Shown here in pieces: positions 50,082 through 63,896 of a DNA stretch of 64,000 nt. The position numbers were made by a program, and so were the translations under genes. A model generated the notes under the pieces. That model did not search any database and had not been told where the DNA came from. It saw nothing but the letters and a program-made list of their open reading frames with translations. The stretch is from Trifolium pratense (taxonomy: Eukaryota; Streptophyta; Magnoliopsida; Fabales; Fabaceae), in assembly GCF_020283565.1 (NCBI RefSeq), contig NC_060064.1, positions 10,468,266-10,532,265 on the forward strand. The letters are read 5' to 3'. The stretch's first letter is position 1. The number at the start of each line of letters is the position of its first letter.

Positions 50082-50228
50082 CTCCCTCCATGACAATATA
50101 TAAGCAAAAATTAACTTTTTAGGTTCATTGCATATTTAATGTATTTGTCCTATAATATAGACCAGATACATTCAATATACAATGAACCTAGAAAGGTGAT
50201 TTTTGCTTATATATTGTCACGGAGGAAG
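50082..50228. mobile_element. Stowaway MITE, 147 bp, near-perfect hairpin
   Basis: The ends read inward CTCCCTCCATGACAATATAT and CTTCCTCCGTGACAATATAT; the arms continue to AGGTTCATTG. TA flanks both sides. High arm identity suggests a young insertion, inside the outer Helitron. Confidence 0.9.
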
Positions 50229-50954
50229 TATATTTGAATTTTCTTTTGCTGCACTCTTGACATATGCTACTCCTACGACGTACTCTAAGAGTTTAGGTGT
50301 TCAAAAATACCATAGTATATTTGACACAATTGGACAAAATTAGTGTCCAAATTACGGAGTTTTGGTTCCACCTGTAATCACAAATAGATAAATATGCACA
50401 ACTAAAATTAATTTTTAAAAAGAGAGTCTTCAAAATGAAAACTTGAAACAATTTAGAAGAATGAAAACCTACAGAAAGAAAGGAAAAGATAAAATGATGA
50501 TGGTTTTTTATTCTCACACCAAATGTATTGCTATTGGAATGCAGGATCAAAGAAGAAGAAAATGGATATAAAGTAAAAGTAAAATAAAGGAAAAGATTAT
50601 TTTAACCTTATCATCCATATTGATCATGTAATTAGCCTAATTACCTATTTTTAAACTTGAGAATTACCCAAACAATTCAAATAGAAGATGCCAACATCTT
50701 TCCTCCAAAAAATCACAGTTCCGAATAAAGCATCAAGCATATACCACAGGTCATGATATCACCACCATACCAAATGTACAAAAATGCAATATTATGTAAT
50801 AACACTGATACAAATTAAATGAAGCATCCTAAAGATACACTTTTTTTTTAAGAGATAGAAACGAAAAACTGATAGAATTATAATTGAAAACAAACTCATT
50901 AATAAAGAAAGAATATATAGAACCTGAGAAACCACTATACTTTCTTTATTTAAA

Positions 50955-52622
50955 CTAGTGGCCAAACGGGCACGTTCCGTGCCCATTTGTGTGATCCACA
51001 GTTTCTATTTTATTAACGTATATAAATTGCAAACAGTGGTTTATTATAAATTTGATTTTTATTTAAATTAATTTGTGTATTTTTAGTTTTCGACAAAATA
51101 AAAATTGTAATTTACGTGCATTGGTCCACCATAGGTAAAGAAATACACATAAAATAGAAAAATAAAAAGAATTACACATAAAATAAAAATAAAAAAATAA
51201 CATCTATGTATGCACATAAAAAATAAAAAAAATTACACATAAAATAGAAAAATAAAAAGAATTACACAAAAAATTTAAAAATAAAAAGAATTACACATAA
51301 AATAGAAAAATTGCACCTAAATTTGTAAATAATAATATATATGATTGGAACCATGAGAAAAAAAAAATTAAAAGGACTTTTAATCAAATAACGATCTTTT
51401 GAGTAAAATAGAAGGTATGAAGATGATGGGAGTTTATGGACTATGGACACACCTCCTTTATTTTGAAAACCACTCAACTTCCTTTCTTTGTACAAAACAT
51501 TGCACAAACCTATGGTGGGAACAAAGGCAAATTCATATTTCATTGAGAAATGTTAAAGATGTTGTATGTAACCTTCAAACAAAATTAAGTACATATGCAT
51601 GATAAGTTGCATGGAAGAAAATGACACCTTTAATGACAAAGTATAAACACCGGCAAATAATTGTAAAATTGTAAACATTCAACTCAAAAAAAATCTCTCA
51701 ACAATATATACCATTGTAAATTCAGTATATATATAATATTCCCTCAAAGAAACAGAATAATAGAAAAATTTAGATAAGGTCACAAATTCTACTTTCAACT
51801 CCAATTTTTCATTACATATCTCATTTTCTTTCTTGTGCAAAACAAAGCACCCATATCTATATGGAACCATGCTTACATCATTCCTAGTCATAGTTATAGT
51901 CACGCTACAATGGTAGTCACCATCAACAATAATTATAGTCATAGTTAAATAATTACGAATGAAACTTATTCATAGTCATAGTCATAGTCACGCTACAATG
52001 GTAGTCACCATCAACAATGTGTTATGTGCCCTTCACCCTTTCTATGATTACTCCGTGTCATGGAATAAAAAAGGAAGATGATTAAATTAAAAGCAAGAAC
52101 AATAAAAACCAAAGTGCATGAAAGAATTTACACAAATGAAAAACAAAATGAAACATATGAAGAAACAGTGAAGAAAAATCAAAATGAGAGTGCAAAATGT
52201 GCAATATAATTGATTTCCATTTTCACAAACCGTAAGAAAACAAATATTCTATTTCCATTTGCTTTGGTTCAATATTATCATGTATCGCTAGTGCATAATT
52301 GATCGATGCATAAATATTCAATTTGGTCCAATCAATCATATACTTAAATAATTGACACTTCTCAAATTTTGTCTCTCTTCCTATATTGTGAGTGCATTGC
52401 CGTGGAAATCAACCATTTATCTCATTGTTTTCAACATCAAAGACCAACAATAGAAAATATGTGAAACAAAAATTGTAAGTGGCAGTTGGAAGATAAAAAA
52501 GAAACTGAATGGAAGTTATAGATGTTTTTGTCATGACATAAATGTAATTGTTGTGAAGGGTAATTTTGGAAGAAAAATAGGCTATACTAAAAGAAAAGTT
52601 TTGCCTTTATTATTGTTATAGA
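50955..52622 (-). mobile_element. Helitron, inner member of a nested pair
   Basis: Minus-strand 3' end: stem AAATGGGCACG/CGTGCCCGTTT, then GGCCACTAG followed by T. The 5' end is TCTATAACAATAATAAAGGC preceded by A. Ends and subterminal DNA (for example CAACCAT-like GTTGGAAGATAAAAAA on the plus strand near 52485 and 53304) match the outer element. Length 1668 bp, no gene. Confidence 0.78.
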
Positions 52623-52772
52623 TTAATAAAGAAAGTGTTCTATAACATGTTACTAAACTATCAAACCTATAGAGAGATATATAAAAACTAAATTTAAATT
52701 GACATTTGTTGAACCAACAATATATCTTCATCGATCTGCACCTATTATTTCATATTTTCTCCTATTGTATCA

Positions 52773-52848
52773 CTTCTTCTTCTTCTTCTTCAATCGATAT
52801 TGTATCTCTTCTTCTTCTTCTTCTTCTTCTTCTTCTTCTTCTTCTTCT
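52773..52848. repeat. (TTC)n microsatellite in two runs
   Basis: Runs at 52773-52790 and 52807-52848 separated by CAATCGATATTGTATC. They create spurious poly-Ser and poly-Leu ORFs. Confidence 0.95.
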
Positions 52849-53013
52849 CCTATTGTATCTTCTTTTTCTTCTTCAATCTGTTTTTCTTAGAGACACAACC
52901 ATTTATTTCTCTCAATGTTTACTCCATTGGGGTATCTATGAATTAAAATCAAGAATAGCAATCAATAATAAAATTGATTAACAAAAAATAATAAAGAATT
53001 GACATTATTAATG

Positions 53014-53047
53014 AAACTATATGACCGTTAAAAAAAAAACTATATGA
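53014..53047 (+). repeat. A-tail stub flanked by 11-bp direct repeats
   Basis: AAACTATATGA at 53014-53024 and 53037-53047 flank CCGTTAAAAAAA (12 bp). Confidence 0.6.
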
Positions 53048-53485
53048 ATTAACATGAGAATCCATCAATGTTCATCAATTATCCTTGCCAATTATCCTTA
53101 TTAATTAAATCTTTACCCATCACCACATCTCTCTTCGAATTTTAACCCATGCCTTTAACAAAAAAACAGAAACATAAAAAAATTTAAGAATGAATGTGAG
53201 AGATGGGTATTAAGAAAGAAAAAACTTGAATCGATGATCATTGAATCATCTTGCATAAACTGTGAAAAGATAAAGAAAACTACAAAAAATTGTTAAGTGA
53301 CGGTTGGAAGATAAAAAAATAAATTGAAGGGAAGTTATAATTATTTTTGTCATGGCATAGATGTAATTGTTGTGAAGGTTATTTTTGGAAGAAAAATAGT
53401 CTACACCAAATTTGAAGTTTTCCCTTTATTATTGTCATAAATTATAGATATAGATATATGATTGATTCATATTATTTTTTTGACT

Positions 53486-53520
53486 TTCAATTGTTTATCA
53501 ACCAAAAAAAAATTCAATTG
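53486..53520 (+). repeat. A-tail stub flanked by 8-bp direct repeats
   Basis: TTCAATTG at both sides of TTTATCAACCAAAAAAAAA. The insert is nearly the same as the one at 3844-3860 (TTTATCACC plus A), which supports a shared source despite the short duplication. Confidence 0.6.
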
Positions 53521-53847
53521 CTTCATTGGTTTTTTTAAGGAATTATTCATTTTCATTGATTATTGATTGATTCATTATTTCTATTTAAAGAAATTTATAT
53601 CGAATTTATTGAGTCATTAAAGTACTTTGAAATCTCAAAAGTCTGTGTTACAAATCTCACAAATTCTTGTGTTAAGAATCTTGATTGTAAAAAGTCTTTT
53701 AAAATCTCACAAAATAAATACAATCTCACAAATTTTTTTAAAATCTTCAAGATTTTTTTTTTTGACAAAATTGTCTTTTGAAATCTCAACTCAATACATC
53801 CCCTTAATCTACTAGTAATAAGTTTAAACTTATGGTCAGTTTTGCTC

Positions 53848-53928
53848 ACTTCTTGAGAGTTTTTTTTTTTTTTTTTGACAAACTTCTTGAGAGTTTTTTT
53901 TTTTTTGGTAGAACTTCTTGAGAGTTTT
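53848..53928 (-). repeat. Two successive T-run stubs at one target
   Basis: ACTTCTTGAGAGTTTT occurs three times (53848, 53882 and 53913). The first gap is a T-run plus GACAA and the second a T-run plus GGTAGA. This pattern is expected if a second insertion hit the same target copy. Confidence 0.6.
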
Positions 53929-53934
53929 ATTCCG

Positions 53935-54270
53935 CCAATAAATGATGAAAGTCGATTGATTACTAGAAATTAGATTTCCCATCACCACCATTCCAAGGCA
54001 CTTTGCCAACACTTTAGCCACAATTTTATGGACACTTCCAAGAACGGGTATTGGTCGGAACTCTGGAATTGAGTGTGGGTTCATCGCTTTTGGTCTGGAA
54101 TGAGAGTAATGAAGTAAGAGAAAATTCTTTTAGGCAACTTTCTGTTAGAATATAACTCTTGAAACAAAGCCTTCACATCGCCCTTAACCACCTCCCAACA
54201 AATCATAAAGAACTCAAAATTAAAACCGTTCGGTCCGGGGCACTTGTTACCATCCAAAATACACTTTTGA
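53935..54270 (-). pseudogene. LINE reverse transcriptase fragment, minus strand
   Basis: The minus strand reads KCILDGNKCPGPNGFNFEFF, then WEVVKGDVKALFQELY and FITLIPDQK. After a frame change it reads IPEFRPIPVLGSVHKIVAKVLA and ISSNQSTFI. These are the successive N-terminal motifs of plant LINE reverse transcriptases (PGPDGFxxxFF, FRPISLxGSxYKxxAKVLA, ISxxQSAF). The catalytic YxDD region is absent. Confidence 0.85.
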
Positions 54271-54284
54271 ATTAAAAAACTTGA

Positions 54285-54620
54285 ATTTCAAATTGTTAGG
54301 TCAAGTTGATGCAGTTTCTTTGGAAATACAGTTCAATGAAGATGAAGTGAAAAACGCAATTTCAAATTTTAATAGCTTTAAGAGTCCGAGCCCTTTTGAT
54401 TTTCTCAAACAATGAGTTTATGAGACTCATGCATGAACTTTTTTTTTTTTTTTTGGTGATACTCATGCATGAACTTTATTCTAATTTAATATTGGTTAAA
54501 GGTATAAATTGTACTTTCATTTTGTTGTTTCAAAAAAGAGATAGTCCTCAAAAGCCTTGTGATTTCAGGCTTATCTCTGAGAATGGATATTCAAGGATTT
54601 TTTTTTCGTACAATATCGGA
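54285..54620 (+). pseudogene. LINE reverse transcriptase fragment, plus strand
   Basis: Reads SLEIQFNEDEVKNAISNFNS, then FKSPSPFDF, then after an interruption GINCTFILLFQKRDSPQKPC and DFRLIS. It covers the same protein region as the minus-strand fragment next to it but in the opposite orientation, and is broken by a stop (QTM to QTGA-like) and a stub insertion. Confidence 0.8.
54425..54477 (-). repeat. T-run stub flanked by 17-bp direct repeats
   Basis: ACTCATGCATGAACTTT at 54425-54441 and 54461-54477 flank a T13 run plus GGTGAT. Read on the minus strand the insert is ATCACC plus A-tail, the same end as at 3844-3860. It interrupts a LINE fragment. Confidence 0.8.
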
Positions 54621-55159
54621 TAAACAAAGAAAAAAGAAAACAAAGGAAAGGGAAACTATCTAATGGATATTCAAGGATGTCTACACTATTGGGTACTTTG
54701 AATTTTTTAGCCCAAACAAATTAAATGTTCCAATACAACACTATTGAAAATTGCTCTTATGTCATGCTCTGAGGCCTCCGTTCCGATCAAATTACCTCTA
54801 AAAGTGTTTTGGATTGTAGGATCAAAATTAACTAATTTTGGAATGTACGTTTCGAAGTGTGACGTTTTTTCTAAACTTTTCTATATTTTGGAAGTTACAA
54901 TCCGAAATTAACCAATTTTGAATTGTAGGATCCGAAACTAACGCCATTCCAAAATTAGGCATATTTGGAATGTATCTTCCAAACCATCCAAAAGAGGGAT
55001 ATTTTTGGGTTTTTGGGGAGCCTGAAAGCACTAAGAGGGCCTAAAGAGCAATTTTCAACACTATTGAACACTGAAATTTTCAGCCCAAATATATATGATT
55101 CCAGTGTCTACACTATTGGGCCCAAACAAATTTTTCACCTCACTTTTAATCAGTAGTAA
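54621..55159. other. Intergenic DNA
   Basis: No gene. Contains repeated AATTTTGGAATGTA and AATTTTGAATTGTAGGAT motifs (54820-54975), of unknown nature. Confidence 0.4.
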
Positions 55160-55208
55160 AATACAAATTAAATAGTTTCAAAAAAAAGAATACAAATTAA
55201 ATAGTTTC
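55160..55208 (+). repeat. A-run stub flanked by perfect 20-bp direct repeats
   Basis: A 20-bp sequence beginning AATACAAATTAAATAG occurs at 55160-55179 and 55189-55208. Only AAAAAAAAG lies between. Confidence 0.8.
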
Positions 55209-55420
55209 CTTGAGCTTAACTTAGTTGGTAGGGACGTCGCACATATTATGCAGTAGCCGGAGTTTGAATCCCGGACACTCCACTTATTTAATTTGTATTT
55301 TTTTGGGTCTAGTAGCCTAGTGGCCAGAAATTCCACCTTAAAAGTGAATAAGTGGAGTGTCCGAAGTTCAAACTCCGACTCTGCATAACATATGCGATAA
55401 ACTCACGTGAACAACAAAAA
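55209..55420. mobile_element. Two related SINEs in tail-to-tail inverted arrangement
   Basis: The plus-strand unit (from CTTGAGCTTAACTTAGTTGG) has B-box-like GAGTTTGAATCCCGG. A minus-strand relative (to ~55420) has GAGTTTGAACTTCGG. Each runs on into CACTCCACTTATT, so the two can pair over part of their length. Confidence 0.6.
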
Positions 55421-55499
55421 AGTAACTTTATTTATTGTGGTGAGTGTTCATTTCATTAGTGTATTTTCTATGTAATGTAGGGACTATTATATCTTTCTC

Positions 55500-55640
55500 T
55501 TCTTTTTTTTTAAGTAGTCTAGTGATTAGACTCTCACACATTTAAATGTGGAGATGTGTGGAATCCGGGATTCGAACCTCGGCCACTTCAATAATGTATC
55601 TGGTAGCTACCATTTGAGCTACACTTATGGGAAATGTACT
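55500..55640 (-). mobile_element. tRNA-derived SINE
   Basis: The minus strand has A box TAGCTCAAATGG and B box GGTTCGAATCC 37 bases apart, and ends in an A-run (T-run on the plus strand at 55501). It is not a tRNA gene, because a cloverleaf acceptor stem is missing. Confidence 0.7.
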
Positions 55641-56658
55641 ATTATATCTAATAGCAAGTGAAATTATAATCAACAATTATATCAAGTACTAAGATGTAAT
55701 GTTGTATTTATGTTCAATGATTATTGCCAATTTGCAATCTATTTCCATGTTCAAATTGATGAGTATTTTTTGCACGAATTACTGATTCGTCATCACACAC
55801 ATTGTCATTTAAGTCATCTTTGAGAACATGGCACCATGTTCAGCATGTCATCTATACACATTGCATAGATGTTCCTTTTTTTGCTAATAAATTAAAGACA
55901 CTCACTTTTTTTGTGTGAAAACATGTTAAAGTGGGTAGGATCTCGATTGACCGCGTTAACTGCTTCACGCGGTTACACGCCGTAAGCAATCTCAGCCCTC
56001 CAAAAGCATTCAGACAGTTTTGATTGATTAATGTAGTTTATACACAGGTTTAATCTCAGCCATTTATTGTTGATTGGACGGTCAATAATGACTACTGTGT
56101 TAACACAGTTACACCGTGTAATCCTTTTCTGTAGATTATGCTGTGGGTTTACTCCTTTTGCAGATTGTGGCAGCACCCAAGTGTTTGGATTTGGCCTCAT
56201 TTATCACCCTCATAGCTAGCCACTAGTGATACAAGTTGATGATACAATACCCTATTCATTACATTACAATTCAATACAATTTGGTGATTTCCCAATCACT
56301 CTATAATGACATTTTGTTTTGATTCTTGATTCATTCTTTCACTGCATTATTAGCATGTCATTAACATCCTTATGATTCACTTTAATTATTGTCCATAACC
56401 TTCAACATAGAGTTACATTCTTTTATGAGTTGATTCAAATGAAAAGATCAATTCATGAAGATAATACATAGATTTGGAGGCCTAGTATCAACATTTAGAT
56501 TTGAAGGTAAGAATTTTTATTGCACAATGAGGAACAAGAGAAAATTGATAGTTCTATCTCTCAATACAAGTTTAGAAGATTAAAGAAAAAAGAAGTGTAC
56601 AAAATTACAATGGCACATGATACATACATATATATAATTGAAAAACATTATTTGGCTC
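55641..56658. other. Intergenic DNA, 3' flank of GAPA
   Basis: No gene recognised. The last few hundred bases would hold the GAPA 3' UTR (minus strand). Confidence 0.45.
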
Positions 56659-59849
<3,191 letters not shown>

Positions 59850-59927
59850 GATTGAATCTACAAGGAAGATTGAATTTTTTGAAGCAGAAGAAAGTTGTAG
59901 TATAGAGAATTGTTAGTTATACATGTT

Positions 59928-59936
59928 ACTATAAAG
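59928..59936 (-). promoter_or_regulatory. Possible TATA box of GAPA
   Basis: The minus strand reads CACTTTATAGTAAC about 80 bp upstream of the ATG. The match to TATAAA is imperfect. Confidence 0.35.
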
Positions 59937-62462
59937 TGTTGTAAGCAAAGTAAGATGTGGCAATGTGGTTGTGTGGTTGTGACTCATGAGCCCAACCAAA
60001 GTAAGGATTAGATTTTGGATAGCATAAGATTCAATGAATGGCTGTAATTGATGCTTTGTTTTTGTGCTTGTAATAAGTCCAATCATGAATATGATCTCAC
60101 TCTCACTCACTCATTTTTTTCCTATTGTAAATCATGGTTGGTTGGGCCTTAATCTTCATATCTTATATGGGTTATGCTTTCTAGTTACATCAGTGGACAA
60201 TAAAATTCTGTCAAAAATTACTATTGTTTTAGATTGGTCTATGAAGCACAAATACGTCATTTAAGGGAGAGTATCAATAGTGAATACGTATCTGGTGCTG
60301 GTATTCACACGGTACGTGCCCATATCCTTTTTTTTCATACGCCGGTACACCTATAACACATTTGGGAGAAATTTTACTGAAAAACTATTAAAAGGGAAGA
60401 GATAAAAAATATTTAAAAAAATACAAAATGAAAAAATAATATAAAGGATGAATATTGAGGCAGCAATGAGATTGAGAAGCACACAAGAAAAAAGGATTTG
60501 ACAAATTTAAAATGACTACATTATAAAGTGAAAATTTTAAGTTTTTTTTTAAAAGAAAATCATAATTTATTATAATGTATGTGTAATATTCACATTTAGT
60601 TTATTAATAAATAGTTGTTAATACTCATTTTTTATTTCAAGTTAACTTAATTTTAGAAGAAAAAAATATCCAAACTGAGTTGCTCACTTTAGAATATCTG
60701 ATAAAAAGACATCAAATACAAAGTACTATGCGACAAGGGATACTAGTGGACAAAGAGAAATGTTGTGGCCACTCTTCATATGGGTTCCATGTTGGTTTGA
60801 AGTTTGCTCACAAATCACAAACCCAATTTGCAGTTTTTTGTTTCTTCTTAAGGTCATTAATAATCACACACTCCATCACACATGTGTGTGATATAGGTTT
60901 GGATATGCATACTCCATAGGAAGTAATCTCAATCTTAGCCCTTCATTATTTATGGAGAATATAAATTCAAGAAATTCAACCAATAAAATAAGTAACTTTA
61001 AATTAAGTATTACCGCCGAATATTCGTGGTATCCTAAGTTCAAATTGAAAATTTTTCATTTCTGTGTGAATTTTATGTGATATTTATCATTTGGTCTACA
61101 AACAAAAAAATCAATAGACTAGTTAACATTAGTAAAGCATCACAGAAAATAAGCATCAGAACATTAAAACTAGTAAGGCATCAGAACATGGAAACTAGTA
61201 AAATCAAAGCACAAAGCATCACAAGAAAACTAGTTCAGTTGCTACCATGATCGTTTGATTCTTTTACACGACACATCATCCTTAGATTTTTTTACACATT
61301 CCATTTCTCAATAGAGCTTTTGTTTCACTTATTATGCGAAACAGATATATTGAATATAACCGTTTTCTCAACAATTCGGTGGAGTGAGCTATAAACTAAT
61401 ACTTTCTTATACCGAGAATGACATGATTCAAATGAGGAATGCGGCCAGCACCAGATAGCAGAATCTTCATTGATTCCAAGTGGCACATGTAATTGTTAGT
61501 TACATGATTCGAAGCCATGACATTCCTCTTCTGTCTTCTACTGCGACTACTATTGATGTTGCAGAACAAAGAATCATAAGAAGAACAATATGAGTTCTTG
61601 TTCTTCTTCACTGAGGCACTCGCACAGAGAATTGGTACCCAATAAATCCATAGTTTATTCACTTTACTTATTGTATCACATCAGCATAAATTGATGGGGT
61701 GATCTTGAAGTGCGACTCCCCTAATCACAAGCTATTGAACTTACTTATATGATTATTTCACAAGCAATACGGTTGTGCAGAAGAGTACATAATTCCCACA
61801 AAAACCCTTTGAGGGAACTTACACAAATATCAACAAATGTGATAGTAAATTGATATTCATTGCAACATTTTCATAAGGTCTATAAAATCTAGGTGAGAAA
61901 TGGTGATGTTACAGATAACGGCATCTCCATTTAATCAATTTCAACGGTATAAAGAGGAAAATTTTGAAAATGAATTGCAGCAAACAAAACAAGAATGCTG
62001 GCAGACCATTATCCTACAATTCGAACACTTTGATTCCCTCACTGCCTCCATTCTGTCGTCAAAGGAGAAATGGAACTTCTCTGAAGCATTGATCACTGCC
62101 TCGGACGATACCTTCACTCGCCAATGGAACACCCGATAAAAAATGTAAAATTTATTATTTTGGTGGACAAATAATAATTCACTACAAAAAGAAATGACTT
62201 CAGGATCAACTTGATGTCATTGTATAATTCAAAAATAAATTGGTATCATTCTATAATGCTAAAAATGATTGGAGATGATTACGATTCCAGAAGCATGTTA
62301 TACACATCTAAGAAGCTATATTCACATAAGCTGCACATGGTGTGATAGAGAACATTAAAACAAGTCACAACTCATGTACTTGTTTCACTGATATTGTAGT
62401 AACCTGGATCCCCTGCAGCATTCCGGCCAGTGCAGTCAAATCTCAACAGTTGGATCAAGAAT
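59937..62462. other. Interval between GAPA and the PPR gene
   Basis: Contains the GAPA promoter (about 59937-60300). The frames at 61396-61662 (minus) and around 61900-62140 (both strands) have more balanced composition than the surroundings but match nothing I know. They could be UTR exons or an unrecognised small gene. No WD-repeat coding sequence is present. Confidence 0.4.
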
Positions 62463-63896
62463 TCAAGATGCAATTTGAATCGAACCGATGAAATTTGGCT
62501 GGGTGGGAGTTGCAGAATGATCTAAAACCAAATCTGATAAATCATAATCCCTGCAATGCTTGTGTATGAGTTTCTCCATTTCATCAACACAAGTGAGTTT
62601 GCTCTCTTGAAGCAATTCTGCCACATTATGATTTGCTTTAGTTGACGCTGATATTGTGTCCCCAAATGCACAAATCTCATTCAACTCATTAGCACGAGTA
62701 TAGAGGTCAACCATGCATGTATAGTGTTCCAAGATAGGTGTTATACCGTAATGTTCTGTCATGAGGGTGAAATACTTTTGGCCTTCTTCAAGACTTTTCA
62801 TTTGAACACAAGCACTCAAAACACCTACAAAAGTAATAACGTCGGGAACTACATTGGCCTTCACCATTTCTTCAAAAACAGCCAGCACTTCATTCCTATA
62901 TCCGTGCACACCGAAGCTAGTAATCATCGTATTCCAAGTAGCCAAGTTTCTCACTTGCATCAAACCAAACACTTTGACAGCATCATCTAAACTACCACAT
63001 TTGCTATACATGTCAATAAGAGCAGTACCCAAGAAAGGTCCAAGCTCAAAACCATTCTTTAGAGCAAAATCATGCATCCGTCTTCCCAATTTAAGACTAC
63101 CCAAATCAGTACAACCTTTGATCAAGCTAACCAAAGTGAACTCATTTGGCCTCACATTATCAACCAGCATCCTTTTAAACAAATCAAAAGCCTTAATCGG
63201 TTGATCGCATTTCACATACCCATCAATCATTGCTGACCACGAAACAACGTCTTTAGAAGGCATCTTCTCAAATATTTCCCTGGCAGTATCCAATTTCCCA
63301 CAAGCAATAAGCCCAGCAATCGCAGTAGTCCAAGAAACCACATTTCTAACACGCATTTTATCAAACACCTTGCACCCATCATTTACATTCTTCCCACACT
63401 TGAAATAAAGATTCATCATATTATTCTGCACATAAACATCACTCCAAAATCCCATTTTTATCGAAAGACCATGTGTCACTCTTCCAAAATCAATAAAATC
63501 AGAAGCAATACAAGCATTCAGAACAAAAGGGTATGTAAATTTATCAGGTAAAAAGCCATTGCATAACATCTCATTAAACAAAAAAAGAGCTTTTTTCGGT
63601 GAACCAGTTGTATTATAAGTTCTAATCATAACATTCCAAGTGAAAGTATCAGGGTCATTGAGTTGATCAAATACCAAAGTAGCATAGTTGATTTTACCAT
63701 ATGAAGAAGAAATTTGACATAATTTTCTGATAAGTAATTGGTCATGTGTGAGACCAAAACGGATAATTCTAGAATGGATTTGTTTGAGTTGGTTGAAACT
63801 GTTGCAATTTTGAAGAAACACACGAGCTTCTTCTGAACCAAATCTTGTTTCTTGAAATATGTTAACATGTGGTGTGTAACATGATGATACCTTCAT
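62463..63896 (-). CDS. Pentatricopeptide repeat protein, At3g26630-like
   Basis: A single 477-aa reading frame without introns, as usual for PPR genes. It begins with a short N-terminal region followed by CNSFNQLKQIHSRIIRFGL, then PLS-type repeats, recognisable from TFTWNVMIRTYN, KFTYPFVLNACI, DVYVQNNMMNLYFKCG, NVVSWTTAIAGL, DVVSWSAMIDGYVK, EFTLVSLIKGC, FLGTALIDMYSKCGSLDDA, LATWNTMITSFGVHG and ITFVGVLSACVQ. It ends after a partial E-like region without a DYW domain, so it is probably an organelle RNA-binding factor. Sequence and length resemble Arabidopsis At3g26630 (annotated chloroplastic). The start ATG at 63896 is the first in frame. The RNA target is unknown. Confidence 0.92.
   Translation of the reverse strand: MKVSSCYTPHVNIFQETRFGSEEARVFLQNCNSFNQLKQIHSRIIRFGLTHDQLLIRKLCQISSSYGKINYATLVFDQLNDPDTFTWNVMIRTYNTTGSPKKALFLFNEMLCNGFLPDKFTYPFVLNACIASDFIDFGRVTHGLSIKMGFWSDVYVQNNMMNLYFKCGKNVNDGCKVFDKMRVRNVVSWTTAIAGLIACGKLDTAREIFEKMPSKDVVSWSAMIDGYVKCDQPIKAFDLFKRMLVDNVRPNEFTLVSLIKGCTDLGSLKLGRRMHDFALKNGFELGPFLGTALIDMYSKCGSLDDAVKVFGLMQVRNLATWNTMITSFGVHGYRNEVLAVFEEMVKANVVPDVITFVGVLSACVQMKSLEEGQKYFTLMTEHYGITPILEHYTCMVDLYTRANELNEICAFGDTISASTKANHNVAELLQESKLTCVDEMEKLIHKHCRDYDLSDLVLDHSATPTQPNFIGSIQIAS

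Larger units (their letters stand above)
48481..53454 (-). mobile_element. Helitron, outer member of a nested pair
   Basis: Minus-strand 3' end: hairpin AAACGGGCACGAAAGTACCCGTTT-like stem, then GACCACTAG followed by T. The 5' end at 53454 (TCTATATCTATAATTTATG; a start at 53448 is also possible) is preceded by A. It contains another Helitron of the same family at 50955-52622 and a Stowaway MITE. No Rep/helicase ORF, so it is non-autonomous. Confidence 0.75.

Noticed and set aside
52699..52981. Plus-strand poly-Ser and poly-Leu ORFs
   Set aside because: Produced by the (TTC)n runs.
55558..55620. Possible tRNA gene on the minus strand (good A and B boxes)
   Set aside because: No paired acceptor stem, and an A-tail follows; fits a tRNA-derived SINE.
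62724..63204. Plus-strand ORFs opposite the PPR gene
   Set aside because: Antisense shadows of a well-supported PPR reading frame.
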